Source of the DNA: Acanthosepion lycidas
Lineage: Eukaryota > Mollusca > Cephalopoda > Sepiida > Sepiidae
NCBI GenBank assembly: GCA_963932145.1
Contig: OZ010590.1
Location: 55,988,810 to 56,052,809 of the forward strand
Direction: 5' to 3'
DNA length: 64,000 nucleotides
Positions within the stretch are counted from its first letter, which is position 1, and every line of letters begins with the position of its first letter. The notes beneath the pieces were generated by a model. The model was not told where the DNA came from and made no database searches. It saw only the letters and a list, made by a program, of their open reading frames with translations. The translations under genes were made by a program, and so were the position numbers. Below are positions 1 through 10,931 of this stretch, piece after piece.

Positions 1-730
1 TTTTTCTTCTATGCACCTTGTCACTTCAGGTTGTGGGTGATCATGGCTCTCCACAACTTCTCTCCTTTTGTAAATTTTCTCTTTTTGCGATCTCTCCTAC
101 TCCATGTTCTGCCAACTATTTGCACAAGATAGTAGGTAGGTTATTTGCTACTTTCCTTAGAACCTCTTGCCTTAAGTATGACCCGTGAATGTCAAATTCT
201 CCAAGCCTTCTTTCCTCATTATGTGTTCTAGAAATTTCAACTATCTTTCTGATATTAACTATAAGTACCCTTTTGGGCTCCATTTTCTCTAAAACCTTGT
301 CACTGTTCATATGTTCAGTCAAGGGTATCTTCAGCATCCTTCTGTAGAATCACATTTCTGTTACTTCAAGTCTCTTCTTCATCTGTGAGGAGACTGTCCA
401 GCATTCACTACCATATAGGAGGATTGATATTACATAACTTTAGTACATTTTTCTTTGTTTTTAACAAAATTTTCCTGTTTCGTAATACTTTGCTTAGCTC
501 TTGGAATACATCTTTCGATACTCCAGTACATCTTCAGATTTCAGTGTCGTATTTTCCATCCACTGTTAAATCACTGACTAGATATTTAAATGTTTGTACT
601 TTTAGTGTTTCCAATTTGTAGTTCACATCTTGGGTTGTTTGTTTTGCTGATGAGGAAAATATAATAATGCTTAGAAATTCAGGTACACATTGAAACAAAT
701 ATTTATTCCTTGGACAGGGATTCATTTTAA
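1..730 (-). pseudogene. LINE family A, ORF2 C-terminal fragment
   Basis: This is the 3' part of a non-LTR retrotransposon endonuclease/reverse-transcriptase gene, read on the minus strand and cut by the window start. The minus frame over 116-337 gives a broken version of the tail that follows the reverse transcriptase in an RTE/CR1-type LINE (KIPLTEHMNSDKVLEKM, then an IRK...GEFDIHG stretch). The same DNA block recurs at 25.4, 32.0, 39.1, 43.4/47.7 and 56.6 kb, which makes it a dispersed family. Frame breaks in every copy say it is dead. The clade assignment is inferred from remembered tail motifs. Confidence 0.6.
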
Positions 731-1380
731 AGCATAAATTAATTTTAGAATATATACAGTTGTTGTTTTAAATATAAAATTCCTCATCTAATTTCTTTCT
801 TGAAGAATTTATATCTAAAAAGGGAGTCAACCCATCAGAATTCCAATCTTTCTCTCTGTTACCATAGTGTCACCTTCTTCCACTTCTGTTCAGCTGGGTA
901 TGTCAGTAGTTGAAAGTTGGAAACATATGCATACACAAAGTGTTACTCAAAGAGTCAAAGACTTGAAATATGAAAAAAATTACTTACTGTAGCCCTTGGT
1001 TTTCACTATTTTCTTTGAACTCATCTCTCAATAGTTGCATACTGGTATGCAAAAGTAGTGTGAGATGTTTTACAAAATCAAATAGACTTCTCTAAATATT
1101 GGATAGAAATACTCTGAAAGTCAGTTTTAGAGAAAATATACTGTCAGTCATAAAAAAGCAAGGAAATAATCATCATATTATGTACAGTTAGAGTTCCAGA
1201 TCAGTCTGAAAGCCCACTAAAAGGGAAATGCATCTGAACAAACATTATATACCAAGATATATGAAAACTCCATACCAAACCTACAAAAATATGCTCTGTA
1301 GAAACAACTGGAAACAGAAATAGCACATAAATTATTATTATATATATGCTTCATGTGAATAAAACAGATAAGTATTCTAA
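731..1380. other. no feature recognised
   Basis: AT-rich sequence with no open frame of note, no inverted repeat and no match to another part of the window that I could see. Confidence 0.5.
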
Positions 1381-1760
1381 TGCTGTGGATTGAGTGGCTC
1401 TGTGAAGGAAGCCGTTGCTCTTGGGGCCAGTCCTGTGGGTTATGTATTCTTGGATGAATATCACCACCAGAATTCGAACGAGCTGCACTTTTCTTGTGTC
1501 TAATAACTTAGTTTCCTCTTCACCACCATGGCTCACTTATTATATTCACTTACACACACATACCCCTGGGAAAGGCATGAATCTGTTTCCTCCCCAGCTA
1601 TGGGTTAAATAATGACTTGTATCTGGAGAAATGCTTATTCTCCCCCAAAATTGTTCATGTAATATTCATTCACTCACAAAAAAATGATTATTCATATGAT
1701 GCAAAATATTTTTCAGCTTTAAATAGCCCACAAAGGTTTGATAATCTGTAAAAAAAAAAC
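1381..1760 (+). repeat. SINE family 1 copy
   Basis: A short interspersed element. Its middle (ATTCACTTACA..., GGGAAAGGCATGAATC, CCCAGCTATGGGTTAAAT) and its tail (CTTTAAATAGCCCACAAAGG, then an A-rich run) are shared with copies at 12.7, 13.1, 16.3, 19.0, 24.5 and 59.8 kb. The 5' part is diverged here, so the pol III boxes are unclear. The plus-strand 61 to 65-codon frames inside it are not genes. Confidence 0.65.
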
Positions 1761-2429
1761 AAAAAAAAAAACAAATAAAAACAAATAAAATCACAAGGGC
1801 TCTCATTGTCATGTCCTTGTGCCAGACTAAGCTAAATATCACTAGAAATATGTGTGTATCTATACAGATAATTATTCATTGACAGCACAAAACTTTTTTT
1901 TTTTTTTCTCTCTCAATGCTGTTCATTAAACAGTGAACAAATCTAATAATATTAAAAGGATTTTAATTTTCCATTATGTTTGTTATGGCTGAAAATCGGA
2001 ATGTAATCCTTTAAGAATTGATTTTGTAATGATCCATATTCATATTTCAACAAATAACTTATTGGACTATTTATCTCTCTCCATGTAGATAAATCTTCTA
2101 AAAAAAAAAACTTGCGAGCCAAAGCATAGAAATTTTGAATGCCTTGGGAGACTGCTTTCTATCCAAGTTATACATGTGAATATGCCTACTTGTTCAACTA
2201 ATCTCTGAATAGATGTCAACAGAAAAATGACAACAGAAAGAAAGAACGATTAAAAGCAAAACTATTTTTTGTTAATCATTTCACCCCCAAGCTAGGCAGT
2301 AAAGTCACTAAGACATTTTCTAACTAAAAGAATATGAGAAAAAGAAAATCATTATTACAGAAACAGAACAATAAAAGAACATGAATTAAGAAGACAGAAG
2401 ATAATGATTGACATAGCATTTAAATTTTT

Positions 2430-2530
2430 GAAGATCAGAGTTGAAGGGTAATTAATGTCGGTAAGAAGATTGTGTAGCATCAATCAGCTAAGTTTAGCAG
2501 CATTCAAAATCTTGTTCCTTTTTTAATTTT
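2430..2530 (+). repeat. dispersed repeat, pair with 15.7 kb
   Basis: The segment GGGTAATTAATGTCGGTAAG ... CAGCATTCAAAATCTTG reappears at about 15,715-15,770 (GGATAATTAATGTTGGTGAG ... CAGCATTCAAAATCTTG). The family is unknown. Confidence 0.5.
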
Positions 2531-2639
2531 TTTAACTAATGTTCACCTGATATGAGGTCCAAAAGCCACTTGAGGTTAAGAGTTTTTGAAGGAGTTTGTT
2601 GTGTGAGCAGTAAGGGCAAGAGGATATTTGAGAAAGATA

Positions 2640-2780
2640 TGTGGCAAATTTTCTGAAGGGTACCTGGATCAACAATCACTTGATGAAGGCTTGGTGGCAC
2701 AATGGCCAAAACAATGTCATAACAACAACAATAAAGATGGTGATAATTGTCTGCATGTAAATAATGTAAATAACTAACCA
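2640..2780 (+). repeat. Penelope-type terminal repeat, diverged copy
   Basis: It carries the signature of the arms at 35.1 and 58.8 kb: TGATGAAGGC, then CAATGGCCAAAAC, ending with repeated GTAAATAATGTAAATAA. It lies directly upstream of the Tc1-like element. Confidence 0.5.
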
Positions 2781-2804
2781 GTAATTATTTTTGTTATATA
2801 TATA

Positions 2805-3856
2805 CAGTGAGCTATGATAAGTTTTTAGCCACCCTTAATTACAGCAGTTTTGGCTTGTGTAATAACATCTCTTCTTTTTTTTTTTTTTTTTTTTTTTCAA
2901 ACAATACTGTGTTAGTATCAAGCCACGCTAATCTATGAATGATAGTTGACTTATATTTTGCAATGAAAGTTCACAGAAGTAAGGAAATTAGTGAATTTCA
3001 ACGAGGGCAAATAATAGGATGGCATCAGTATGGCAAGTTAAATAGAGAAATTGCTAGGTTTTTCCTGGTTAATCATCAAAAGGTTAATAATATTGTCAAG
3101 AAATTTAATGAAGAAAGGCATTGTTGTGTGGAACAATGTTCAGGAAGAGCAAGCATCATGTCTGAATAAACGAAAAGGGTGCTGAAGATGGAAGTCATCA
3201 AAAACCATCATCAGAGTTTCAAAGATGTTGTCAATAGCATGGAAATTTCACCATATATGCTGAGAAAGGCTTTGAAAGAGCTAGCCTATCAAAGAAGAGT
3301 TGCAAAAAAGAAGCCCTTGATTTCAGATGTTAGCAGGAACAGGTGTATGGACTGGGCAAGAGAATTTGAGAGCAAAAATTATGAATTTTGACAGTCTGTA
3401 ATTTGGTCAGATAAAAGTAAATTCTGCCAATATTCAAATTCGAGATAGGTTTATGTTTGGAGAAATCAGAATGAGACTTTGAACACTGAATGTCTTCAGG
3501 CAACCATGAAACATGGAGGAATTGGAGTAATGTGGAGCGCTGTCTGGTTTGGAGGGAAATCTGAGCTGATTCTTGTTGAGTGGTTTAATGATCCAAAATA
3601 CTGTCAAATATTAGAGAAAGAACTACTCCTACTATTTGAAACCAATCAGGTGTGGCAAAATATTGATCAGATGATTATTGATAACTTTATCAAATCCATG
3701 AAAAATTGAACTCAAGCACTGAAACTAGCAAATGGAGGATCTACTCTATACCAGTTCCAAATACTGTTTATTTATGCTGAGTTGGGATTACCTAATTAAA
3801 TTTTGAATTTGGATGTAGTTTATTTCTCCTGGTTAAAAACTTTTCTTAGGTCACTG
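2805..3856 (+). mobile_element. Tc1-like DNA transposon, degenerate
   Basis: The element runs from CAGTGAGCTATGATAAG at 2805 to the inverted copy CTTTTCTTAGGTCACTG ending at 3856, with TA dinucleotides directly outside both ends (2803-2804 and 3857-3858), as expected for the IS630/Tc1/mariner superfamily. The terminal inverted repeats are about 28 bp and imperfect. Length is 1,052 bp, shorter than the usual 1.3-1.7 kb, because the 3' part of the transposase is missing. A T-rich run sits between the left end and the coding region. The right end runs straight into a TATC/TA microsatellite. Confidence 0.85.
2939..3709 (+). pseudogene. Tc1-like transposase pseudogene
   Basis: A transposase would bind the inverted ends and cut and paste the element at TA sites. 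Three consecutive frames (2939-3169, 3179-3391, 3479-3709) together give the paired helix-turn-helix region (ISEFQRGQIIGWHQYGK, REIARF) and the catalytic domain start with its first aspartate in VIWSDKSKF near 3400-3425. The KHGGIGVMWSAVWFGG strand of Tc1 transposases follows. The second aspartate motif (QDNAP) and the PDLNPIE glutamate motif are absent. The coding region therefore lacks two of three catalytic residues and has at least two in-frame stops or shifts. It is inactive. Confidence 0.85.
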
Positions 3857-3874
3857 TATCTATCTATCTATCTA

Positions 3875-3927
<53 letters not shown>

Positions 3928-3940
3928 ACACACACACACA
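3857..3940. repeat. (TATC)n (TA)n (CA)n compound microsatellite
   Basis: TATC units to about 3885, then TA units to about 3923, then a short CA run. It directly abuts the right end of the Tc1-like element. Confidence 0.95.
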
Positions 3941-4199
3941 CCTCCATTTATTCAATTAGTACAAAGTTAGGCCATAAGTTTCTAAAATTAAGTGACAAAC
4001 ATTTTCTGAAAAGCAATTCCCTGAATAGAATTTTTAATAGGAATATATTGAAACTTAGCTATAGTTGCACAACAATAAAATACTTAATCAATTTAACAAT
4101 AATAACCATAATGCAAGTACTAATTCTAATACGGTTAAGGATAGCAACCAACGTAATTGTAGGAATCTTAACCAATGTCCATTGTCTTACAAATATTTG

Positions 4200-4659
4200 A
4201 CCTTGTGTATATGTATTCTATTTCCTCAATAGGATAGAAAATTTTTATATTAGCAGCATAAAGAATGCTTTCAAAGATCGTTGGTATAAGCACCTATCAT
4301 GTTTTAATAATGCTACTTATAAAAATAGAACTTTCAAAATATTTTTGGTAGTTGAAAGAAGAAAATAAAACCCCTAAACTTAAATGGAAAATTTTAAAAC
4401 TAGCAGGAACATGTAGACCCTTATATGAACCTTGTTTTCTGTGTTTACAAGAGAAAATGCAGAGAATCAGATTTTTAAATATGGATGAGTTGCTAAATCA
4501 AAGATTTGAGCTAATGGCCAAGCATATTTCATCTTTGACCTTACAATCATGCTAAACTTTAAAATTTTATAATCACTTCTTTTATAATGAATGACTCTGT
4601 GGTAAAAATTTTAAACTTATCCTTAGTAAGTTAGATTTTTTGAGGTACTATAGTATGTA
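4200..4659. other. no feature recognised
   Basis: AT-rich with scattered short frames (for example 4352-4555), no protein family signature and no repeat partner seen. Confidence 0.4.
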
Positions 4660-4721
4660 TTAGGTTGGTGCAAATGTTCCACTTTATGTGAGAAAACGAC
4701 ATTATTTTTGCACCTATCTAA
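4660..4721. mobile_element. mariner-type MITE, internally deleted
   Basis: It begins TTAGGTTGGTGCAAA, ends TTTTTGCACCTATCTAA and is flanked by TA on both sides. The left arm lost the ATAATGTCG segment, so the hairpin is incomplete. It belongs to the same family as the copies at 8.9, 48.7 and 49.2 kb. Confidence 0.85.
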
Positions 4722-5304
4722 TATGTTATTCCTTTAACATTACTAATAAATAATATATTTATATAGAGGTATATATGTTTAGCTGATGTTTTAATATTTC
4801 CTATTGTTTTGTTTTATTGATACTGCATATAAAAACTCTTTAACTGTTATACTCTATTATGTATAACTTTATATAAATTATTATCTTATTTTATTATTTA
4901 TTTGATTTATTTATATGATCTATGTACTTTTAAGTTTTAGTTCATGTATTTCTTTGTTTTATTATTTTGATTTAGGTTCTTTTTTTTCTGTTTTGTAATT
5001 TTGATAAATTTTTCCTGTTTTTTTCCTCTTATATTTCTTGAAGAGCCTTTTTATTTATATACTAGTAAATAATTATTGTTAAATTAGGTTGCCTCTTCAA
5101 TGAAAATGTCAACCGTTTGTAGGATGTTACACTATCAAAATTATTTTTCAAATAGACAATATGTATCCATTGATTTTTGAATCCATAGCTCAGGACATCT
5201 TACTTAACATGGACTATTTTGATTGGTTGAAACCATTATCAACGTATCTTGTCTAGCTTCTTTACATTTTTATATCATGCTTATATTTATCTTTCTCTCT
5301 ACAT
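4722..5304. other. AT-rich spacer
   Basis: Very T-rich sequence with no open frame or repeat structure recognised before the satellite begins. Confidence 0.5.
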
Positions 5305-6250
5305 GTACCCTTATGCAATCAGTTAGGCGATTGAAATTATATTGGTGTTATCCCTGTTTGCATCCTCATGCAATGCGTTAGGCGATTGAAATTATATTGG
5401 TGTTATCCTGTTTGTATCCTTATGCAATTTGTTAGGTGATTGAAATTATATTGGTGTTATCCCTGTTTGTACCCTTATGCAATCCCTTAGGCGATTGAAA
5501 TTGGTGTTATCCCTGTTTGCATCCTTATGCAATTCGTTAGGCGATTGAAATTATATTGGTGTTATCCCTGTTTGCATCCTTATGCAATTCGTTAGGCGAT
5601 TTAAATTATATTGGTGTTATCCCTGTTTGTATCCTTATGCAATTCGTTAGGCGATTGAAATTATATTGGTGTTATCCCTGTTTGTACCCTTATGTAATCT
5701 GTTAAGCAATTGAAATTATATTGGTGTTATCCCTGTTTGTACCCTTATGTAATCTGTTAGGCGATTGAAATTATATTGGTGTTATCCCTGTTTGTACCCT
5801 TATGCAATCCATTAGGCGATTGAAATTATATTGGTGTTATTCCTGTTTGCATCCTTATGCAATCTGTTAAGCGATTGAAATTATATTGGTGTTATCCCTG
5901 TTTGTACCCTTATGCAATCCGTTAGGCGATTGAAATTGGTGTTATCCCTGTTTGCATCTTTATGCAATTCATTAGGCGATTGAAATTATATTGGTGTTAT
6001 CCCTGTTTGCATCCTTATGCAATCTGTTAAGCGATTGAAATTATATTGGTGTTATTCCTGTTTGTACCCTTATCCAATCTGTTAAGCGATTGAAATTATA
6101 TTGGTGTTATCCCTGTTTGTACCCTTATGCAATCCATTAGGCGATTGAAATTATATTGGTGTTATTCCTGTTTGCATCCTTATGCAATCCGTTAGGCGAT
6201 TGAAATTATATTGGTGTTATCCCTGTTTGAATCCTTATGCAATTCGTTAG
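5305..6250. repeat. 55-bp satellite array, about 17 units
   Basis: The landmark ATGCAAT recurs at 5313, 5368, 5422, 5477, 5527, 5582, 5637, 5692, 5747, 5802, 5857, 5912, 5962, 6017, 6072, 6127, 6182 and 6237. The period is 55 bp, with one 54-bp unit and two 50-bp units that lack TATAT. The unit contains GTTAGGCGATTGAAATTATA and GGTGTTATCCCTGTTTG. Unit variants (GTACCC, GCATCC or GTATCC near the unit end) are not random along the array. Confidence 0.97.
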
Positions 6251-6299
6251 TTGGTTATGAATCACATGATGTGATTCTGGAATGTTTCTGCTTCCTTAA

Positions 6300-6640
6300 A
6301 AAAAATGTTATATTCCACTTTACACAATTCTGTCCATAAAGCTATATGGGGGGAAATATGTGTTGTAGATTTTAGCTTTGATTTTGTAGGGATTATGAGA
6401 TGTTAGCAGGGTTGTATTTTTCTCAAAAGCTGCCCAGCTAAGACCTATTGTATGTTGAACTGGAGCTGACCCTTCATTCAAAGATGAAAATTTGTGGCCA
6501 AGATAGACAAATTCACTTACTTGGTGAATTGGCTTTTCATAAACTGTCATGTTGAAAGAGGCATTATCATTATTAATGGCCATGCACTTTGTTTTAGATA
6601 TTTTTATAATCAGGCCCAACTCCTCTATATTTTGGTAGAT
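6300..6640 (-). pseudogene. LINE family B reverse-transcriptase fragment
   Basis: The minus frame over 6320-6619 encodes the end of a LINE reverse transcriptase. ISKTKCMAINND is the segment after the palm, EFVYLGHKFSS is the usual F-YLG motif, and IGLSWAAFEKN with IKAKIYNTY is the thumb region. Family B copies at 9.5 kb and 27.4 kb cover the parts downstream of this segment. The piece is about 110 codons of a protein that would be near 900-1,000. On the minus strand it ends at the satellite array. Confidence 0.75.
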
Positions 6641-6899
6641 GTATGAGAGTTATGGTTGAAAGTACTGGAACTCAAATAATTGAAAACTTTGATAGTATCA
6701 TAAATCTTTCATAAATTTCATTAAAATTGTATAACTCATATAACTCATATCATATATATTATGTAACATAAAAACTGAATAGACAAACCATGTCAAATTC
6801 AACAAAACAGGTTTTAATATCTATATGCAATGAGGTGTTGAAAAATTCTTAAGCTGGGAAAGATGCTCCCCCCTCACAAACTGCTATATTTTGGAATGT

Positions 6900-7145
6900 G
6901 GGTCAAGTAAAGAACTTTATATTTAATAGTCCCCCCACGAGGAATGCATGTAGCACAAGGCCGAGTTTAACATGGGTTTCTCCGAGCCCATATAAAAAAT
7001 ATTCCCTTTGAACCCACATATGTGGGTTCGGGATCTGTCTACCTCCCTGGATGAAATTTTGCCCTTTGGCAAAGCTTCGTCCAGGTTCCTCTCTGCCAAA
7101 GCAGAGAGTTCGACAGAAGTCGCACACAGTGAGAGACTGCTCTAC
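6900..7145 (-). other. GC-richer conserved-looking island, unidentified
   Basis: This block is clearly less AT-rich than its surroundings and keeps a 74-codon minus-strand frame (6903-7127; CDFCRTLCFGREEPGRS...). It contains the perfect palindrome GAACCCACATATGTGGGTTC at 7011-7030 and smaller hairpins (TTTGCCCTTTGGCAAA, CTCTGCCAAAGCAGAG). It may be a piece of a dispersed repeat. I cannot name a family, and no second copy is in the window. Confidence 0.35.
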
Positions 7146-7479
7146 GACTCTTAAAAGAACTTTATATAGTGCAGAAAGTTAAATCGGTGCACCAAGTCCA
7201 AATTCCAGCTAAGTTCCTTGCATTGACTTTTGCACAAATAACCTTCTCTTCTCAAACAATAGGTTACATAGCTGGGTAGACTGGGCTCGCTAGTATCATT
7301 TTGCAACCAGTGTAAGAGAAAGGACAATTTGAATTGAAATTAGTTGTGTTTGAGTCTAAGAACACACTGTAAAAGCCTATATACTATTGAAAACATAGCA
7401 GCAATATCTCGAGGCCATACATCTACTCTCTCCAAAAGGGTGTTTAATGGACTGCCTTATACATACATAGACACACACA

Positions 7480-7510
7480 CACACACACACACATATATAT
7501 GTATATATAT
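7480..7510. repeat. (CA)n(TA)n microsatellite
   Basis: ACACAC units followed by TATATG units, directly in front of the inverted-repeat cluster. Confidence 0.9.
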
Positions 7511-7816
7511 GAAAGTGAACATTGAAGTTAACACCCAGAAGCAACAGTCTGTTTTGTGCTAAACACAATCGTTAGACTAAATCAATCAATCAATAATGAT
7601 TGTGTTTAGCATGAAACAGACTGTCACCTCTGGGTGTTGACTTAAATGTCCACTTTATATTTACGTATGCTCTATCACTGATATTATATTATATATATAT
7701 ATAATTTTAAGATATACTATATTTATGGGATAAAGTGCTCAATATAAGTGATAGAGCATACATAAATATAAAAGTGGACATTGAAGTCAACACCCAGAGG
7801 TGACAGTCTGTTTCAT
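7511..7816. repeat. three alternating copies of one unit forming two hairpins
   Basis: Copy 1 (7511-7573, +) pairs with copy 2 (7594-7656, -), giving a hairpin with a 20-nt loop. Copy 2 with its extension (7610-7682) pairs with copy 3 (7744-7816, +), giving a second hairpin around a TA-rich loop. Shared landmarks are ACATTGAAGTTAACACCCAG, GACAGTCTGTTT and GATAGAGCATAC. This is a foldback, MITE-like cluster. Confidence 0.85.
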
Positions 7817-7960
7817 GTGTGTTTGTAAAATATTCAGATATAACTAAAAATATATCTGTAAAAGGACAATATAAATAAAGATGAGGAAAACTTAGCTGAC
7901 GTGTTTTGTCCTCTAATGGGCATTATTAAGGCAATTGTAAGGATTTTATATAATATATAC
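7815..7960. repeat. dispersed repeat, pair with 10.0 kb
   Basis: CAGATATAACTAAAAATAT, CTGTAAAAGG, CTCTAATGG and GGATTTTATA line up with about 9,980-10,085 (CAGACATGACTAAAAGTAT, CTGTAAAGGC, CTCTAATAT, AGATTTTATT). The family is unknown. Confidence 0.55.
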
Positions 7961-8928
7961 ACACATTTAAATGCATGTGCTACTTTCTGAGCATACAAAA
8001 CTGTATATGAATGCAATCATATATATTCATTCCCATATTTGTTCTTCAAAATCTCTTTAAACTTTCCCATTTAACAGATGTACGTGTCAGAATTGTTTAT
8101 GTATTGTAAGAAGCAAAGATGTAAGTAGAACTTATTGACCCTTTCTAGTCTCTAATCAGCTGAACAAGGAAATCATCAAATTAAATTTCTTCAATATTGC
8201 ACACTGATCTGTAAGTGTCCCTTGCAGCATGGAGAGTGCAATAAGAACATTGAACAGTAACTGCTAGTAATGGACCTCAAATGTGTTTATTATAGAAGCC
8301 TTCATTTCCCCACAGCTGTGATGTCTCTCTATTGGATGTTCTGTTTTATAAAGACATTATCTTATTCAATAGCTTTAGCAACCTGTATGGCAAGTCACAT
8401 GATTCTTATATTTAAAACTATGCAATCAGATACTGATCATATTGGAAATATATTTTGATTAGGTCTTCACTATCTTGATAATGATAAAGTATCCAGGTAT
8501 TAAGCCCATTGATTATGTGTAAGGATGTATTTATAAATGAATGCCGGAGATACACTTATGCAGCAAAACATTAGGACCACCTACCTAATAAAGTGTTCAT
8601 TTGCCATGTGCCTGTAAAAAGCTCTTAATTGATCAGGCATAGAATTGTAAATAATCAGGCTGGTAGATGAAAATAAATATATATACTATTTAATAAATAA
8701 ACAGAGCATCTACTCAAATATAAGTATCTACTTGAAATTATGTTTAAAGTTTAAAAAATCTTTCAGATTAATAAATAAAAATTCCATTACATCTTTATAT
8801 ACACACACACATATACACACACCAAGCATAACAGCAAAATTGTCCAATTGTTAGATTAGGGTCTGAACCATTGTATCTTAGTAATGATTAAAAATATCTT
8901 ACTGGAATTCTCTGAGGTTTTCATGATA
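7961..8928. other. mostly unassigned sequence
   Basis: No gene recognised. AACATTAGGACCACCTACCT at 8568-8587 resembles a motif I have seen in dispersed animal repeats, but I cannot name the family. A short CA/TA tract lies near 8802-8822. Confidence 0.4.
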
Positions 8929-9004
8929 TTAGGTTGGTGCAAAAATAATGTCGTTTTTGACATTTTTTAACGTCAAAATACTCATTTTTTTTGCACCAAC
9001 CTAA
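8929..9004. mobile_element. mariner-type MITE
   Basis: TTAGGTTGGTGCAAAAATAA at the left and TTTTGCACCAACCTAA at the right, flanked by TA. The inner arms are diverged. Ends of this type belong to mariner elements of the cecropia/Hsmar1-like group. Length is 76 bp. Confidence 0.9.
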
Positions 9005-9164
9005 TAGTATTGGACTCTACTTTGAGCAATAAGAATGTATAACTACTCTCCAAGCTTAACAGAAGAATCAAGATGAAATCGATCATAAATGAAAATGACA
9101 GGTTCATCATTAATTAATCATAGATAAGGATTGGAAGCTCATGAAGGATTGAAATAAAATTCAA

Positions 9165-9194
9165 ATGTGTGTGTGTGTGTGCATGTATATATAT

Positions 9195-9229
<35 letters not shown>

Positions 9230-9232
9230 ATA
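9165..9232. repeat. (GT)n(TA)n microsatellite
   Basis: GT units followed by TA units, adjoining the mariner-type transposase fragment. Confidence 0.95.
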
Positions 9233-9420
9233 TTTCAGGATCATTTTCTAACTTATTCAAGATGATCTTTGCCCTCTCTAACCTTCTAACTTTCTGTCCT
9301 GGAGTAACAAGGTGCCTCACAGGTTTCACATACGATTTCATTTTCAAGTCTTTTTTCACTACTCTTTGGACTTTGCTAACTGGAAAGTTCTCTATGGCTG
9401 AATGGTTAAACATCACATCA
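9233..9420 (-). pseudogene. mariner-related transposase, N-terminal fragment
   Basis: The minus frame ending near 9416 reads FPVSKVQRVVKKDLKMKS, then VRRLERAKIILNKLEND. These are the second helix-turn-helix and linker that precede the catalytic domain in an IS630/mariner-type transposase. The frame then runs into the (TA)n(GT)n tract, so the catalytic domain is gone. The relic at 55.3-55.6 kb holds the beginning and catalytic part of what looks like the same protein family. Confidence 0.7.
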
Positions 9421-9476
9421 AGTTATCTGTTGTTTCTGTCTGAGATACAGGCTCAATTCCTGTCAGAGAATGCTCA
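9386..9476 (+). repeat. tRNA-like (SINE) segment
   Basis: CTATGGCTGAATGGTTAA resembles a pol III A box and CAGGCTCAATTCCTGTCA resembles a B box about 55 nt later. It resembles the core of the SINE at 59.16 kb. It is too diverged to be a functional tRNA gene. Confidence 0.5.
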
Positions 9477-9488
9477 ATGTAAAATAAC

Positions 9489-9776
9489 AAAGTGCAATCA
9501 CAACTACATTGGGCTGGCCATGTGGCAAGAATAAGTGATGATCGCATATCAAAAGTTCTTTTTTACAGTGAACTTCATAGTGGTCATAGAAATGTTGGTA
9601 GAGCTTGGCTCAGGTATAAAGATAAACTGAAGAGCAACTTTTCTTGCATCGACATTCCATTCAAGAACTTTGAAGAGGTAGCTATGAAGAGATCAGAGTA
9701 TCGTTCCAGCTGCCATACAGGAATAAAGCACCATCAAGCAGTAAGCATCATTCGACTGCGTGGAACACGAAAGTGA
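9489..9776 (+). pseudogene. LINE family B, ORF2 C-terminal tail
   Basis: The plus frame encodes QSQLHWAGHVARISDDRIS, VLFYSELHSGHRN and RYKDKLKSNFS. This is the conserved tail found downstream of the reverse transcriptase in a widespread invertebrate LINE group annotated as endonuclease-reverse transcriptase. It is about 95 codons, truncated at the 5' side by other repeats. The minus-strand copy at 27.4-27.8 kb has the same WAGYVAKMSDNRI motif. Confidence 0.8.
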
Positions 9777-9979
9777 AATTAAACAGGTAACAGTGTTCCT
9801 GCTGCACTTACATGCTATACTTTCTCCTGTACTATCTGTGGTCTTTTGTGCAATTCTTGATCTGGCCTCAAAAGTCATGCTTGTCATAGGCATGCAGATA
9901 ATTAGTAGGTGGTCGTCGGTACCTCATATGTCAAACTCGATGGGAGAGTCCATCATCATACACATGCACACACACAAAA

Positions 9980-10085
9980 TTTCAGACATGACTAAAAGTA
10001 TTACTGTAAAGGCAAACTTATCTTAGTGAGTGCCTTTAATCCTCTAATATAATTTATCACGGCAAATATAAAGATTTTATTTTGC
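9980..10085. repeat. dispersed repeat, pair with 7.8 kb
   Basis: Second member of the pair described at 7815-7960. Confidence 0.5.
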
Positions 10086-10890
10086 AACAAGTATTTATAA
10101 ACAAAAGTAAAAATATTACTTTTTCAAAATATTTTAAATTTAAGAAAACTCGTAAATAGACTATCTGAAAAGTCTTGGTAAATCATGAAGGATGTTAAGG
10201 GATGTAATTTAATGCCTAATGAACAAAAGTGAGTAAATGATCTTGTTGAATTTTTTTTTTAATAATTTTTTTAGTTTGGGATTCATTTATAATTAATTTA
10301 TATTTTAAATAAAAGGAAGTTATGCATTTAATTATTTTCATTTAATTTTTTTCATATTTTTATATATTTTTATATATTATATATTTTTCATATTTTTATA
10401 TATTATATATATTTTATATATTTTTATATATTATTATATCATTTATTTTATATATTATTATATCATTTTTATGTATGGTGGCTTAGGAAAAGAATAATTC
10501 TTTTAGGAATGGAGATATTGGAAAAAATCTGAGGCACAGATTTATATTTTGATAAGATTCAATAGTGGCACTCTTTTAATAAGTGTTGTATTCTTTATAT
10601 CAAAGTGGTGCTTGAATTTATTTCTATGTCTGCCAAATGAATTTAATAAAATTAACTTTTCCTATACATAGGATCATAAAAATGTGTCATTTAATCACTC
10701 ATCAGTTTTTTCACCTTCAATAAAAAAAATTTATATGCAAAAATCTGGTTTATGATAGGGTCTCCCCTTCATGGCATTTTGGCTTGTCTAATTTTGGAAT
10801 TTCTGGAAAGTGGTCCTTTCAAAAATATTTTACACACAATTCTTTCATTCTCACCTGAAGAAACCATATCTTCCATTTTATCTGATTTAT
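10086..10890. other. AT-rich sequence, nothing recognised
   Basis: Contains TTTTATATAT-type simple sequence at about 10,355-10,470 and no supported gene. Confidence 0.5.

Positions 10891-10930
<40 letters not shown>
10891..10930. repeat. (TA)n microsatellite
   Basis: Pure TA run. The sequence after it (10,945-10,990) resembles the spacer of the hairpin cluster at 7.70-7.75 kb, including CTGCTCAATAT versus GTGCTCAATAT. Confidence 0.95.

Positions 10931-10931
<1 letters not shown>

Noticed and set aside
5305-6250. CRISPR array
   Set aside because: The repeats are tandem without unique spacers, the unit is 55 bp throughout, and the surrounding sequence is animal-like.
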